DNA of 64,000 nt from Cytobacillus suaedae (lineage in GTDB: Bacteria > Bacillota > Bacilli > Bacillales > Bacillaceae_L). The position numbers and the translations under genes are program-made. Under the pieces are notes generated by a model, which did not search any database, was not told the DNA's origin, and saw only the letters and a program-made list of their open reading frames with translations. Positions 40,647 through 48,865 of the stretch are shown here, piece after piece; within the stretch, counting starts at the first letter, position 1; the number at the start of each line of letters is the position of its first letter. Location: NCBI GenBank assembly GCA_014960805.1, contig CP063163.1:3807001-3871000 (forward strand), given 5' to 3'.

Positions 40647-40796
40647 ATGGCAAGAAGACAAAAGGACCCATCTAAACGCGGAGTAAGTGCTGCAAGTGTA
40701 AAAGGCAATGCCGGCCCTAAGTTTGAAAAAAGAAGTGGAAGAACGCAAACTACAAATCAACAATATGGTGCTGATAATACACAGGGAGAGCTTTAA
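40647..40796 (+). CDS. yuzL: YuzL family small protein
   Basis: A 49-residue basic, glycine-rich peptide: MARRQKDPSKRGVSAASVKG then NAGPKFEKRSGRTQTTNQQY and an acidic end. It matches the YuzL family of Bacillaceae, and yuzL lies between the fad genes and yusM in B. subtilis. The composition resembles minor small acid-soluble spore proteins; a spore role is inference. GGAGGTG lies 9 bases before the ATG at 40647. Confidence 0.82.
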   Translation: MARRQKDPSKRGVSAASVKGNAGPKFEKRSGRTQTTNQQYGADNTQGEL

Positions 40797-40810
40797 CGAA
40801 ATGCAGAAGA

Positions 40811-40840
40811 GTAAAAAGGAGAAGACATTCGTCTTCTCCC
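40811..40840. terminator. Terminator between yuzL and fadM
   Basis: GGAGAAGAC-ATTC-GTCTTCTCC is a perfect 9-bp stem; the T-run on the minus strand (TTTTTAC) makes it best for fadM, but it can also serve yuzL. Confidence 0.8.
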
Positions 40841-40848
40841 TTAAAGAT

Positions 40849-41766
40849 TTATTTCTTTAATATACCTTTTAAAACAAACGCAACGTTTGCAGGTCTTTCA
40901 GCTAATCTACGCATGAAGTAGCCATACCAGTCGTTACCATAAGGCACGTAAACGCGCATTTTGTATCCCTCTTTAACCAATTCCTCTTGTCTTTCTGGAC
41001 GGATCCCATAAAGCATTTGGAACTCAAATTGGTCGTTTGGAATACCGTGTTCTTTAACAACCTCTTTTGTATACTCGATCATAGCATCATCATGTGTTGC
41101 TACAGCTGTGTAATTTCCGTTTAAAAGGTGCATTTTAATAATCTTTTTAAAATTATCATCTACATCCTTTTTATCAGGAAATGCCACTTCCGGTGACTCT
41201 TTATAAGCCCCTTTCACAAGACGAAGGTTTGGGTTATACTGGTTCAAATCCTCCATATCTTGAACGGTTCTATATAAATATGCCTGGATTACTGTACCAA
41301 TGTTATCGTATTCTGACTTTAGCTGTTTGAAGATATCAAGTGTCTTTTGACAACGTGAATAGTCTTCCATGTCAATGGTTACAAACACACCATTTTCCTT
41401 GGCAGCCTCTAAAATACGGCGCATATTGTGCAAAACAACTTTATCTGAAATATCTAAGCCCATTGAAGTCATTTTTAATGATAGTTGAGAGTCTAACTTC
41501 TCTCTCCCAATTGCTTTAATGGCTTCAATTGAGTTATCAGCCATTTCATTTGCTTCTGCTTCATTATCAACAAATTCCCCAAGGTAGTCGATCGTTACAG
41601 ATAGGTTCTTTTGGTTTAATCCTTTAATGGCATTTACTGCTAGTTTGATAGTTTCTCCGGCAACAAAACGAGCAGCACCAAAACGCAAACCATACTTCTT
41701 CGCTAACTTAGTTAGCATTTTATTTTTTGACAGGAACAAGAAGAAATTACGCATTAGTTGTTCCAT
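40849..41766 (-). CDS. fadM: Proline dehydrogenase
   Basis: A 305-residue FAD-dependent PRODH that oxidises proline to pyrroline-5-carboxylate. Conserved features are FVTIDMEDYS, RLVKGAYKE, a central FEFQMLYGIRPE and YVPYGNDWYGYFMRRLAERP at the C-terminus (FAD and proline site). It matches YusM/FadM of B. subtilis by place and length. GGGGGGAATCAAC lies before the ATG, and a catabolite-control (cre)-like site lies just upstream. Confidence 0.92.
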   Translation of the reverse strand: MEQLMRNFFLFLSKNKMLTKLAKKYGLRFGAARFVAGETIKLAVNAIKGLNQKNLSVTIDYLGEFVDNEAEANEMADNSIEAIKAIGREKLDSQLSLKMTSMGLDISDKVVLHNMRRILEAAKENGVFVTIDMEDYSRCQKTLDIFKQLKSEYDNIGTVIQAYLYRTVQDMEDLNQYNPNLRLVKGAYKESPEVAFPDKKDVDDNFKKIIKMHLLNGNYTAVATHDDAMIEYTKEVVKEHGIPNDQFEFQMLYGIRPERQEELVKEGYKMRVYVPYGNDWYGYFMRRLAERPANVAFVLKGILKK

Positions 41767-41779
41767 GTTGATTCCCCCC

Positions 41780-41793
41780 TGTAAACGGATACA
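41780..41793. promoter_or_regulatory. Candidate cre (CcpA) site upstream of fadM
   Basis: TGTAAACGGATACA matches the 14-bp core of the cre consensus (TGNAANCGNWNNCW). It lies just upstream of the fadM ribosome site, where CcpA binding would block transcription. Short motif, so chance is possible. Confidence 0.4.
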
Positions 41794-41998
41794 TAGTATT
41801 TAAATCTTGCTTAAATCCTTCATTATTTTATCATCTTTATTCTGTTTTGAATATGATTACATCAAACTTTTGTCGATAATTTGTAAACTTTGTCGGTTAT
41901 TTTCTGTATAGTTTCAAAATCAAGTGGCAAAATATTGTCTGTATCGGAAATATGAACCAATTTTTTCTAAAAGTATAGTCATTCTAGGAGGTATTTGA

Positions 41999-42310
41999 AT
42001 GCAACAACAACAACACCCGATGAATCAGAACCAACAAGTTATGTCACAGGCTCCGAATGTTATCACGTCGAAGGATTTGCTTTACTTATCTGACATGATG
42101 TCTTGGAATTTAATGGCTCTAAAGAAAGCCCATTTCTTAGCTGGTCAATGTCAGATTCCAGAGCTTAGTCAAGCATTAGACAAAGCAGGTCAAATGCATC
42201 AGCGTCACTACGAAAAAATCCTTGGGCACCTACAAAATACAAATCAGCCAACACAAGGGATTATGCAACAGCAACAGCAAAATCAACAACAAAACCAACA
42301 GATGCAGTAA
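41999..42310 (+). CDS. Coat F-like spore protein, Gln-rich (first of pair)
   Basis: A 103-residue protein with a helical core (ITSKDLLYLSDMMSWNLMAL) and a repetitive Gln/Asn-rich N- and C-terminus (MQQQQHPMNQNQQ, QQQQQNQQQNQQMQ). The core resembles half of a CotF four-helix domain. GGAGGTATTTGA precedes the ATG. It forms a two-gene unit with the next gene, at the yusN locus. Probable spore coat component. Confidence 0.8.
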   Translation: MQQQQHPMNQNQQVMSQAPNVITSKDLLYLSDMMSWNLMALKKAHFLAGQCQIPELSQALDKAGQMHQRHYEKILGHLQNTNQPTQGIMQQQQQNQQQNQQMQ

Positions 42311-42324
42311 GGAGGCCAAACAGA

Positions 42325-42681
42325 ATGAACCAACAAAATCAAAGTCCGAATCAGATCAAGAATCCTAAGACACAGGTACCAAAAACCCCACAAATGAATG
42401 ATCGAGATTTTATGAACGATATGCTAGCTACTGAGAAATACATGACAGATGCATACTGTACTGCACTGAATGAAGCTAGCCACGAAGCGTTGTATCAGGA
42501 TCTCCGTACTATATTTAATGAAACACAGGATTGTCAACGTGAATTATATAATCTAATGTTTAAGCATGGTTGGTATAAACTTGAAGCAGAAGACCAACAA
42601 AAAGTTCAGCAAAAACACCAGCAGTTCTACAATTATACAACTACCCAATTCCCATATGGCTCTAACGGGATGATGCAATAA
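42325..42681 (+). CDS. Coat F-domain spore protein (second of pair)
   Basis: A 118-residue CotF-domain protein: MNDMLATEKYMTDAYCTALNE and HEALYQDLRTIFNETQDCQRELYNLMFKHGWYKLEA are family hallmarks. The N-terminus is Gln/Pro-rich. It follows the first coat gene by 14 bp with GGAGG upstream. Likely assembled together with its partner in the coat; yusN of B. subtilis is the nearest equivalent. Confidence 0.87.
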   Translation: MNQQNQSPNQIKNPKTQVPKTPQMNDRDFMNDMLATEKYMTDAYCTALNEASHEALYQDLRTIFNETQDCQRELYNLMFKHGWYKLEAEDQQKVQQKHQQFYNYTTTQFPYGSNGMMQ

Positions 42682-42694
42682 AATTTTTTATTGG

Positions 42695-42738
42695 ACACAG
42701 GAGCGAAGTTCAATTATGACTTTGATTCTGTGTTTTTT
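42695..42738 (+). terminator. Terminator of the coat gene pair
   Basis: ACACAG and CTGTGT close a longer imperfect stem (AAGT/ACTT inside) followed by TTTTTTAATT on the plus strand. Confidence 0.6.
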
Positions 42739-42786
42739 AATTGTTTCATGAGTACAGGTATTAGGGCAAGTGATTGGGCTATGGTG

Positions 42787-43166
42787 TTCTGCTACTTTGA
42801 TGCCTATGAATTCTAGTTTTTTCCATCCAACTGCATCATTCCGCCTCTTTGACGCATCTCAATTCTAGTTTTTTCCATTCAACTGCATCATTCTGCCTCT
42901 TTAATGCACCTCAATTCTAGTTTTTTCCATTCAACTGCATCATTCTGCCTCTTTGATGCACCTCAATTCTAGTTTTTTCCATTTAACTGCATCATTCTGC
43001 CTCTTTGATGCACCTCAATTCTAGTTTTTTCCAATCAACTGCATCATTCTGCCTCTTTGATGCACCTCAATTCTAGTTTTTTCCAATCAACTGCATCATT
43101 CTGCCTCTTTGATGCATCCCAATTCTAGTTTTTTCCATTCAACTGCATCATTCCGCCTCTTTGATA
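42787..43166 (+). repeat. 52-bp tandem repeat array 2 (7 copies plus a partial)
   Basis: Seven units begin at 42811, 42863, 42915, 42967, 43019, 43071 and 43123, each exactly 52 bp after the last; a degenerate partial unit runs from about 42787. The unit reads TTCTAGTTTTTTCCATTCAA, CTGCATCATTCTGCCTCTTT, then GATGCACCTCAA. Units differ at only a few sites. Its first 17 bases differ from the core of array 1 at two sites only. Stops occur in the frames, so it is non-coding. It fills a gap between convergent genes. The rest of the gap to 43303 holds nothing I recognise. Confidence 0.95.
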
Positions 43167-43303
43167 TCGTTTAAAGAAACACCACTACTTGTCAGTCATT
43201 AAAAGCTAGTTTTTAGTCCAGCACTAAATTTAGTTGTTCTACGCCGGTCATGCATCTGTTGTACATGTATATTTCTGTCCAACCGAGACACAAAGCTCCC
43301 TAT

Positions 43304-43332
43304 CAAAAAACCGTCACACCAAAGTGTGACGG
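43304..43332 (-). terminator. Terminator after yusU
   Basis: CCGTCACAC-TTTG-GTGTGACGG followed by six T residues on the minus strand. Confidence 0.85.
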
Positions 43333-43338
43333 CCCTCA

Positions 43339-43593
43339 TCATTTCTTCTGCATATTCGCTCGATGTTCCTCATTTAACTTTTTAATATCACCTATCAGTT
43401 CTTTCAATTGTTCTTTTGCATCAGGATACGTTTCATTCCAGTGTTTAGCCAAGGCTGGCATGGATTTGGCTATATATGTATACATTGCCCACATTTGTAC
43501 TTTTTGCTTTAACTCAGGAGTATTTTCACCAACCATGAGTTCTGTGTATTTCTCTAACAGTCCTTCAAATTGCTCAACAAATTTCTGTTCCAT
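43339..43593 (-). CDS. yusU: YusU family protein (DUF2573)
   Basis: An 84-residue, mostly helical protein. Conserved segments are FEGLLEKYTELMVGE, VQMWAMYTYIAKSMPALAKHW and the charged C-terminal helix KELIGDIKKLNEEHR. Matches YusU (DUF2573); function unknown. AAGGGAGAG precedes the ATG. Position beside yusV is as in B. subtilis. Confidence 0.85.
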   Translation of the reverse strand: MEQKFVEQFEGLLEKYTELMVGENTPELKQKVQMWAMYTYIAKSMPALAKHWNETYPDAKEQLKELIGDIKKLNEEHRANMQKK

Positions 43594-43641
43594 TCCGTTC
43601 TCTCCCTTCAGTAGTAACTAGTATACCCTACAAACAACTGC

Positions 43642-43674
43642 AAAAAAAGAAATTGACCAAATAGCCAATTTCTT
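43642..43674 (-). terminator. Terminator of the siderophore uptake operon
   Basis: On the minus strand AAGAAATTG and CAATTTCTT pair, followed by TTTTTTTG, at the stop of the FhuF-like gene. Confidence 0.8.
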
Positions 43675-44447
43675 TACTTTCTTTTACATGTTATTGGACA
43701 GGTTAAACAATGGTCATCCTGTGCTTCGGTTGTTTGATAATAGAAGCAACACGTCTTTCGAACTCGGATCTCTTTATCATGCTCTGGAAAAAACGTCTTT
43801 GGTGTATAGTATCTTGAAAGTGGATTCTTGTTATAAGGCCCAAACAGATCACCAGGCGCATTTTCCACCACATATAAATAATCCTCTTGGATTTGATCTC
43901 GCCGCATATCAGAAAAGCGCTCGTCTTCTAATAGCATATCGTATAGCCAAAAGATGTAGATTGCGATGTTCTCCCAGAGGACTAACTTAGAAATTTTTGT
44001 TTCCTTTGAAAGAGCAGAAACTACCTTATAAATATGTTCTGAAAACAGCATTTTCAGGTAGTTATCTCGCCAGCCAGCGCGATCAGATCCTGCCACAGAT
44101 ACATCTAAATTCTCTAAACGAAAATTAGGTAACCAAACAGATAGTTCTTTCTCTTCATTGTTTTCTAATGAAATGTTATCTATTTTTACATTTAGTCCTT
44201 TGTTTAATATCGTCATAGAATACAAGGATAATACTGCAAAAAATCCGTATCTTTTAACAAGCATAGATGCTGTTACCTTGAGATCAGGCGAATTAAGGTT
44301 ACCTTGTAATTTAAGTAAAAATGGATGTAACTCCGTCTTGTTTAGTAGCCCTTTAATCGAAATAGATAATTCAGAAAGGTAGGCTTCCTCTGTTAGACGA
44401 AAATTTTTTAATTGTTCTAATTCGTCATGTTGAAGTTTTGTGACCAT
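43674..44447 (-). CDS. FhuF-family siderophore-iron reductase
   Basis: A 257-residue protein. The C-terminal cysteine motif RKTCCFYYQ...HCLTCPITC (CC-x10-C-x2-C type) is the [2Fe-2S] site of the FhuF ferric-siderophore reductase family. The N-terminal ~190 residues are helical and less conserved. It would release iron from imported siderophore in the cytoplasm. It starts one base after yusV stops, in the same operon. Homologues are often named as IucA/IucC-family C-terminal proteins; the reductase call is favoured by the Cys motif. Confidence 0.82.
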   Translation of the reverse strand: MVTKLQHDELEQLKNFRLTEEAYLSELSISIKGLLNKTELHPFLLKLQGNLNSPDLKVTASMLVKRYGFFAVLSLYSMTILNKGLNVKIDNISLENNEEKELSVWLPNFRLENLDVSVAGSDRAGWRDNYLKMLFSEHIYKVVSALSKETKISKLVLWENIAIYIFWLYDMLLEDERFSDMRRDQIQEDYLYVVENAPGDLFGPYNKNPLSRYYTPKTFFPEHDKEIRVRKTCCFYYQTTEAQDDHCLTCPITCKRK

Positions 44448-44448
44448 G

Positions 44449-45267
44449 TTACACTCCTACCTTCTCTACCTTCCGTAAAATGCACCTTCCTTTTCCGTGA
44501 GGGATACACAAAGGTGTTCCAAATAAAGGATCAATTGTTACTTCACAGTTCATCGCAAAAACGTCTTTTACTAAATTACAGTTTATTACATGCTCTGGTT
44601 TGCCTTGAGCATAGATTTTTTTATCTTTAATTGCCACAATGTGATGGGCGTATCGACATGCAAGGTTTAAGTCATGCAGAACCATAACAATGGTTCTTTT
44701 TTCTTTCTCGTTCAACTCAAATAATAAATCTAAAATTTCTATCTGATGGGTCATATCTAAATACGTAGTTGGTTCATCTAGTAAAATAACATCCGTTTCT
44801 TGAGCTAGAGTCATAGCTATCCAGGCACGTTGTCTTTGTCCTCCAGAAAGGGAATCCACTGGGCGTTCGGCAAATTCCTTCATTCCTGTTGCTTCAAGTG
44901 CATCGTTAACCATTTTTTCGTCATGCTCTGTCCATTGCTTAAACCAATTTTGATAAGGGTAACGGCCTTGTTTTACAAGCTGAAGAACAGTTAACCCTTC
45001 AGGAGCTACAGGACCTTGTGGCAAAATTGCTAACTTCTTCGCAACTTCTTTTGTTGCTAACTTGGCAATTGCTTCACCCTCTAACAGAATCGAACCTTGT
45101 TGTGGTTTAAGTAAACGTGCCATTGAACGAAGTAGTGTAGATTTACCACAACCATTTCCTCCAATAAATACTGTAATTTCCCCTTGAGGTAGTTGTAGAT
45201 GTAAATCATCTATTATTAAAGTTTCACCATATGAAAGCGATAATCCATTCGTTTCTAGAGCATGCAT
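44449..45267 (-). CDS. yusV: Iron-siderophore ABC transporter ATPase YusV
   Basis: A 272-residue FecE/FhuC-type ATPase. Walker A GGNGCGKST near residue 38, signature LSGGQRQR, Walker B VILLDEPTTYLDM and H-loop MVLHDLNLA. In B. subtilis YusV energises several siderophore permeases. Start at 45267 has GGAAGGGG 8 bases upstream; the longer frame to 45351 overlaps the permease gene. Third gene of the uptake operon. Confidence 0.93.
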   Translation of the reverse strand: MHALETNGLSLSYGETLIIDDLHLQLPQGEITVFIGGNGCGKSTLLRSMARLLKPQQGSILLEGEAIAKLATKEVAKKLAILPQGPVAPEGLTVLQLVKQGRYPYQNWFKQWTEHDEKMVNDALEATGMKEFAERPVDSLSGGQRQRAWIAMTLAQETDVILLDEPTTYLDMTHQIEILDLLFELNEKEKRTIVMVLHDLNLACRYAHHIVAIKDKKIYAQGKPEHVINCNLVKDVFAMNCEVTIDPLFGTPLCIPHGKGRCILRKVEKVGV

Positions 45268-45283
45268 ATAAGTTGCCCCTTCC

Positions 45284-46336
45284 TTATGAGTTTCGACTCT
45301 TGTATAAAAGGTAGATAAAATAAGGTGCTCCAATTGCGGCTGTGAACACACCCGCCGGTACCTCTAAAGGAGAAAACAAGGTTCTTCCAATCAAATCAGC
45401 TAGCATAACCAGTAATGCACCTACAAGAGCAGCTACCGGAATCAAGGCACCGAAGGCAGAACCAACAAGCTTTCTGGCGATATGTGGTGCCATTAACCCA
45501 ACAAATCCAATTCCTCCAGCAAATGCAACTGCACTTCCGGTTAGTGCTGTAGCCATAAGAAGTAGAATGAGTCTTTGTTTTTGAACAGAACTTCCAACTC
45601 CTGTGGCTAATTCATCACCTAACTCTTGAACATTGAGGTTTCTAGCTAAAATAATCGTGAACGTTATTAAAACAAGAACAATAGGTGTTAATACTGCCAC
45701 ATTTTCCCACGTTGATCCATACACTGTGCCTGTGAGCCAAATGTTTGCTTGGCTTGCACGGTAAATCGGCCCCATAACCATAAAAAGCGTTGTAAAGGCT
45801 TGCATCAAAGCTGAAATACCGATTCCTATTAAAACAAGTCGAATGGGTGATACTCCATTTTTCCAGGCCAATAGATAGACTAAGAGTGCAACGACTGTTG
45901 CCCCTATAAATGCAGCAACTGGCATCCATTTGATACTTACAGTAAGAGAATTATTCGTATCACTAAAAAATGCTAAGAAAGCAACAACTGCTACCGCAGC
46001 TCCACCCGTTAAACCGATGATATCGGGCGATGCTAGTGGGTTTCTAATAATTCCTTGTAGAATACTTCCTGCTACAGCAAGACTTATCCCAACTAATAAG
46101 GCAATGATGATTCTTGGTAAACGAAACGATTTTACGACAAGTGTCTCCATTTGTTCACCATAACCGAACAGAACCTTAACGACCGTTAGAGGAGCAATTT
46201 TCATTTCTCCCATTCCTGTGCTTATTAAAAATAATGCAATGACTAGTGCAAAAAGAACAGAAAATATGGTTACTGACTTTTTATCTATTAAAAAAGAAAT
46301 ATTTTTCCCAAATCTTACTGATGTGTATTTGCTCAT
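45284..46336 (-). CDS. Iron-siderophore ABC permease (FecCD family), second
   Basis: A 350-residue permease with about 9-10 membrane spans. FecCD signatures: RLPRIIIALLVGISLAVAG, then GIIRNPLASPDIIGLTGGA and, late, FVGLMAPHIARKLVG. Pairs with the permease just upstream, overlapping it by 4 bp (ATGA), to form the heterodimeric channel. Resembles YfhA of B. subtilis by arrangement. Confidence 0.93.
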   Translation of the reverse strand: MSKYTSVRFGKNISFLIDKKSVTIFSVLFALVIALFLISTGMGEMKIAPLTVVKVLFGYGEQMETLVVKSFRLPRIIIALLVGISLAVAGSILQGIIRNPLASPDIIGLTGGAAVAVVAFLAFFSDTNNSLTVSIKWMPVAAFIGATVVALLVYLLAWKNGVSPIRLVLIGIGISALMQAFTTLFMVMGPIYRASQANIWLTGTVYGSTWENVAVLTPIVLVLITFTIILARNLNVQELGDELATGVGSSVQKQRLILLLMATALTGSAVAFAGGIGFVGLMAPHIARKLVGSAFGALIPVAALVGALLVMLADLIGRTLFSPLEVPAGVFTAAIGAPYFIYLLYKSRNS

Positions 46337-47337
46337 GATTTATGAAACCCCCTACGAGCAATATAGATGAAGAATGGAGTCCCAATGATTGCCGTCATAA
46401 CACCAACAGGTACTTCCTCTGGCATGACAACATAGCGAGCTCCAATATCAGCTATTACTAGCAATATTCCACCTAAGAAAGCACAATAAGGGATGATCCA
46501 ACGATGATCAATTCCAACAAGTGAACGAGCTATATGTGGAACAACGATTCCAATAAAGCCAATTGGACCTGCAACAGCGACAGAGCCTCCTGCTAATAGA
46601 ATTATAGCCACTGCAGCCAATAGCTTAACTGTCCCCGTTCGTTGCCCTAACCCCTTCGCAACATCCTCACCCATGGTTAGAACATTAATTTTATTTGCCA
46701 TTACTATGGAAATAACCCAAGCAACTGCTAAATAAGGAAGGACACTCCATAACAACTCTAGCTTCCTACCAGCAACCGATCCTGCTAACCAAAACAACAC
46801 TTGTTCGAGTGCCATTTCATCAATAACTAAAAGACCTTGTGTAAAAGAAGCAAACATTGCTGCCATGGCTGAACCAGCAAGAGTCAATTTCATTGGTGTA
46901 AGACCCTCTCTACCTAATGCACCTATAAAGTAAACCAAGAAAGCTGCTACCGCTGCACCTAAAAATGCAATCCATGCAAAAGCCTGTAGTGATGTTATTG
47001 AAAAAAATGAAACAGCAACTACAATAAAAAATCCTGCACCTGCATTAACACCAAAAATTCCAGGAGAAGCTAATGGATTTTTAGTTAATGCCTGCATCAA
47101 AGCTCCCGCTATCGCTAGGCTTGCACCAACAGCAGCAGCAATTAATGCGCGGGGTAAGCGAACGGATTGAATAATAATATGTTCATTTGATCCATCAAAT
47201 TGGGTAAATGCATCCAATGCGATTTTCCATGTTGTATTTGCATAACCATAAACAATACTTAGACACATGCTTATCAGTAGAAGCAAAAAACCAATTAATA
47301 GACCAAGCACTCTTGATTGTGTTGTCTTTAATATCAT
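46333..47337 (-). CDS. Iron-siderophore ABC permease (FecCD family), first
   Basis: A 334-residue permease with about 9-10 spans. Signatures: SVRLPRALIAAAVGASLAI, ALTKNPLASPGIFGVNAGA and FIGIVVPHIARSLVG. The start at 47337 is 10 bases after AGGAGA; a GTG at 47361 is less likely. First gene of the four-gene uptake operon, read from a Fur-type promoter region. Resembles YfiZ of B. subtilis by arrangement. Confidence 0.93.
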   Translation of the reverse strand: MILKTTQSRVLGLLIGFLLLLISMCLSIVYGYANTTWKIALDAFTQFDGSNEHIIIQSVRLPRALIAAAVGASLAIAGALMQALTKNPLASPGIFGVNAGAGFFIVVAVSFFSITSLQAFAWIAFLGAAVAAFLVYFIGALGREGLTPMKLTLAGSAMAAMFASFTQGLLVIDEMALEQVLFWLAGSVAGRKLELLWSVLPYLAVAWVISIVMANKINVLTMGEDVAKGLGQRTGTVKLLAAVAIILLAGGSVAVAGPIGFIGIVVPHIARSLVGIDHRWIIPYCAFLGGILLVIADIGARYVVMPEEVPVGVMTAIIGTPFFIYIARRGFHKS

Positions 47338-47463
47338 ATTTAATAAATCTCCTGTTTTCACTATAAAAAAAGTGGTGATAGGAATAAGTCTCTCTTATTA
47401 TAAAGGGAACCTTTTTTTATCCCTGTGAGAAAAATCACTTTCAAATTAAATTTCTTCATATAT

Positions 47464-47492
47464 AGTCTATTTGAAGTGAGAATAACTGTCAA
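47464..47492 (-). promoter_or_regulatory. Promoter of the siderophore uptake operon
   Basis: -35 TTGACA (47487-47492), 17-bp spacer, -10 TAGACT (47464-47469) on the minus strand, directly downstream of a Fur-like box. Confidence 0.65.
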
Positions 47493-47513
47493 TGATTATG
47501 AAAACCATTTTCA
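47493..47513. promoter_or_regulatory. Fur-like box next to the uptake-operon promoter
   Basis: TGATTATGAAAACCATTTTCA resembles the 19-bp Fur box (GATAATGATAATCATTATC) with several mismatches. It adjoins the -35 of the minus-strand promoter and lies 9 bp before the -35 of the plus-strand promoter, so one site could control both units. Confidence 0.6.
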
Positions 47514-47521
47514 ATTAAATG

Positions 47522-47550
47522 TTGACAGATTGTTTATTCGCTATTATTAT
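47522..47550 (+). promoter_or_regulatory. Promoter of the siderophore-binding lipoprotein gene
   Basis: -35 TTGACA (47522-47527), 17-bp spacer, -10 TATTAT (47545-47550) on the plus strand. Confidence 0.7.
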
Positions 47551-47558
47551 CATTATTG

Positions 47559-47577
47559 TGAATGAAAATCATTATCA
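47559..47577. promoter_or_regulatory. Fur box at the binding-protein transcription start
   Basis: TGAATGAAAATCATTATCA keeps the right half ATCATTATC of the Fur consensus intact and a fair left half. It covers the expected transcription start, a classic position for iron-dependent repression. Confidence 0.7.
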
Positions 47578-47597
47578 GACAAGCGGGAGGCAATTAC

Positions 47598-48602
47598 ATG
47601 AAAAACAAATGGATGTTAGCACTTATTACTCTATTGCTATCTTTCTCATTAATATTAACTGGTTGTGGTGCGGATAAAGAAGAAACAAAAGAAGCAGCAC
47701 CTCAAACTGAAGAAAAAGCAGATACTACAGAACAAGCTGAGTCAACTGCTTATACTGTTGAACACGCTATGGGGACAACTGAAGTACCAGCTACACCAGA
47801 GAAAGTTGTTATCTTAACAAATGAAGGAACTGAAGCGTTACTAGCAATGGGTGTTAAACCAGTTGGAGCTGTTAAATCTTGGACTGGTGACCCTTGGTAC
47901 GCTCATATCACAGCTGATATGGAAGGCGTTGAAGTTGTAGGTACTGAGAGTGAAGTGAATGTTGAGGCTATCGCTGCTCTACAACCTGATCTAATTATCG
48001 GAAATAAAATGCGTCAAGAAGCGATTTACGATCAACTAAATGCAATTGCACCAACTGTTTTTGCTGAAACATTAAGAGGTAATTGGAAAGAAAACTTTAC
48101 ACTTTATTCAAAAGCTTTAAATAAAGAAGAAGAAGGTACAAAAGTTATCTCAGACTTCGATGCACGTATTGATGCAATCAAATCAAAAGCTGATTTAGAA
48201 ACAGAAATTTCAGTAGTACGATTCATGGCTGATCACACTCGTATTTACTACACAGATACATTCTCTGGTGTAATTTTTGATCAAATTGGGTTTAAACGAC
48301 CTGCAAACTTAGAAAAGTTATTCTCTGATGATCCGGCAAACCTATTTATGAGAAAAGTTGGTAAAGAAGGAATTCCTGAAATGGATGGAGATATCATCTT
48401 CTACTTCACTTATGAGCCAGGAGACGGAAAAGCTACTACTAATGAAACTGAAATGATTAATGACCCACTATGGCAAAACCTAAGTGCAGTTCAAGCTGGC
48501 AATGTTCACAAAGTAGACGATGCTATTTGGAACACAGCTGGTGGAGTATTAGCTGCTAACCTTTTATTAGATGACTTAGAAAAATTCTTTGTAAAAGAAT
48601 AA
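47598..48602 (+). CDS. Iron-siderophore ABC substrate-binding lipoprotein
   Basis: A 334-residue lipoprotein: signal peptide, lipobox LTGC near residue 21, then an acidic linker rich in Glu, Lys and Ala, and a FecB/BtuF-type binding domain with VVILTNEGTEALLAMGVKP, LQPDLIIGNKMRQEAI and IFYFTYEPGDGKA. It captures ferric siderophore for the divergent FecCD/YusV system. GGGAGG lies 7 bases before the ATG at 47598. Closest in style to YfiY; the siderophore class cannot be told. Confidence 0.92.
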   Translation: MKNKWMLALITLLLSFSLILTGCGADKEETKEAAPQTEEKADTTEQAESTAYTVEHAMGTTEVPATPEKVVILTNEGTEALLAMGVKPVGAVKSWTGDPWYAHITADMEGVEVVGTESEVNVEAIAALQPDLIIGNKMRQEAIYDQLNAIAPTVFAETLRGNWKENFTLYSKALNKEEEGTKVISDFDARIDAIKSKADLETEISVVRFMADHTRIYYTDTFSGVIFDQIGFKRPANLEKLFSDDPANLFMRKVGKEGIPEMDGDIIFYFTYEPGDGKATTNETEMINDPLWQNLSAVQAGNVHKVDDAIWNTAGGVLAANLLLDDLEKFFVKE

Positions 48603-48608
48603 AATGAT

Positions 48609-48643
48609 AAAAGAGGCTGACATTAATGTCGCCTCTTTTTTAC
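48609..48643 (+). terminator. Terminator of the binding-protein gene
   Basis: AAAGAGGC...GCCTCTTT with an inner GACATTAATGTC, followed by a T run on the plus strand. Confidence 0.85.
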
Positions 48644-48687
48644 TCTTATTTTAGTTTGTTAATGTTATTTTAATTAATAGTGGATTG

Positions 48688-48836
48688 TAGCGGAAGGCAC
48701 TTGACTCCTGCGGGAAGTGAGGGAAGTGTGAGACCCCCACAGGCGCATAGCGCCGAGGAGGCTCACATCCCCCCCGCGGAGGCTCACATCCCCCCCGCGG
48801 AAAGCAAGTGCCTGCAGCGGAAAGGAACGGTCTAGG
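48688..48836 (+). repeat. GC-rich dispersed hairpin element, copy A
   Basis: About 149 bp with ends that pair (AGGCACTTG...CAAGTGCCT plus flanking GCGG/CCGC parts), in strong contrast to the AT-rich surroundings. Shares most of its sequence with the inverted copy at 60218-60343. Copy A has a perfect 21-bp tandem duplication inside: GGAGGCTCACATCCCCCCC plus GC at 48757-48777 and again at 48778-48798. No gene content; a frame across it is a shadow. Confidence 0.85.
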
Positions 48837-48865
48837 TGCTAAGTAAAAATCATCCATTGAGACTA

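Noticed and set aside
42811-43166. Coding repeats of a surface or structural protein
   Set aside because: The 52-bp period is not a multiple of three and stop codons recur in the frames on both strands.
43250-43621. 123-residue plus-strand protein
   Set aside because: It is the complement of yusU and its terminator; yusU has the ribosome site and family match.
45642-45929. 95-residue minus-strand protein inside the permease gene
   Set aside because: Shadow frame within a conserved FecCD permease.
48651-48857. 68-residue Cys/Pro-rich protein on the minus strand
   Set aside because: The frame runs across the GC-rich hairpin element and its 21-bp duplication; no ribosome site and no family likeness.
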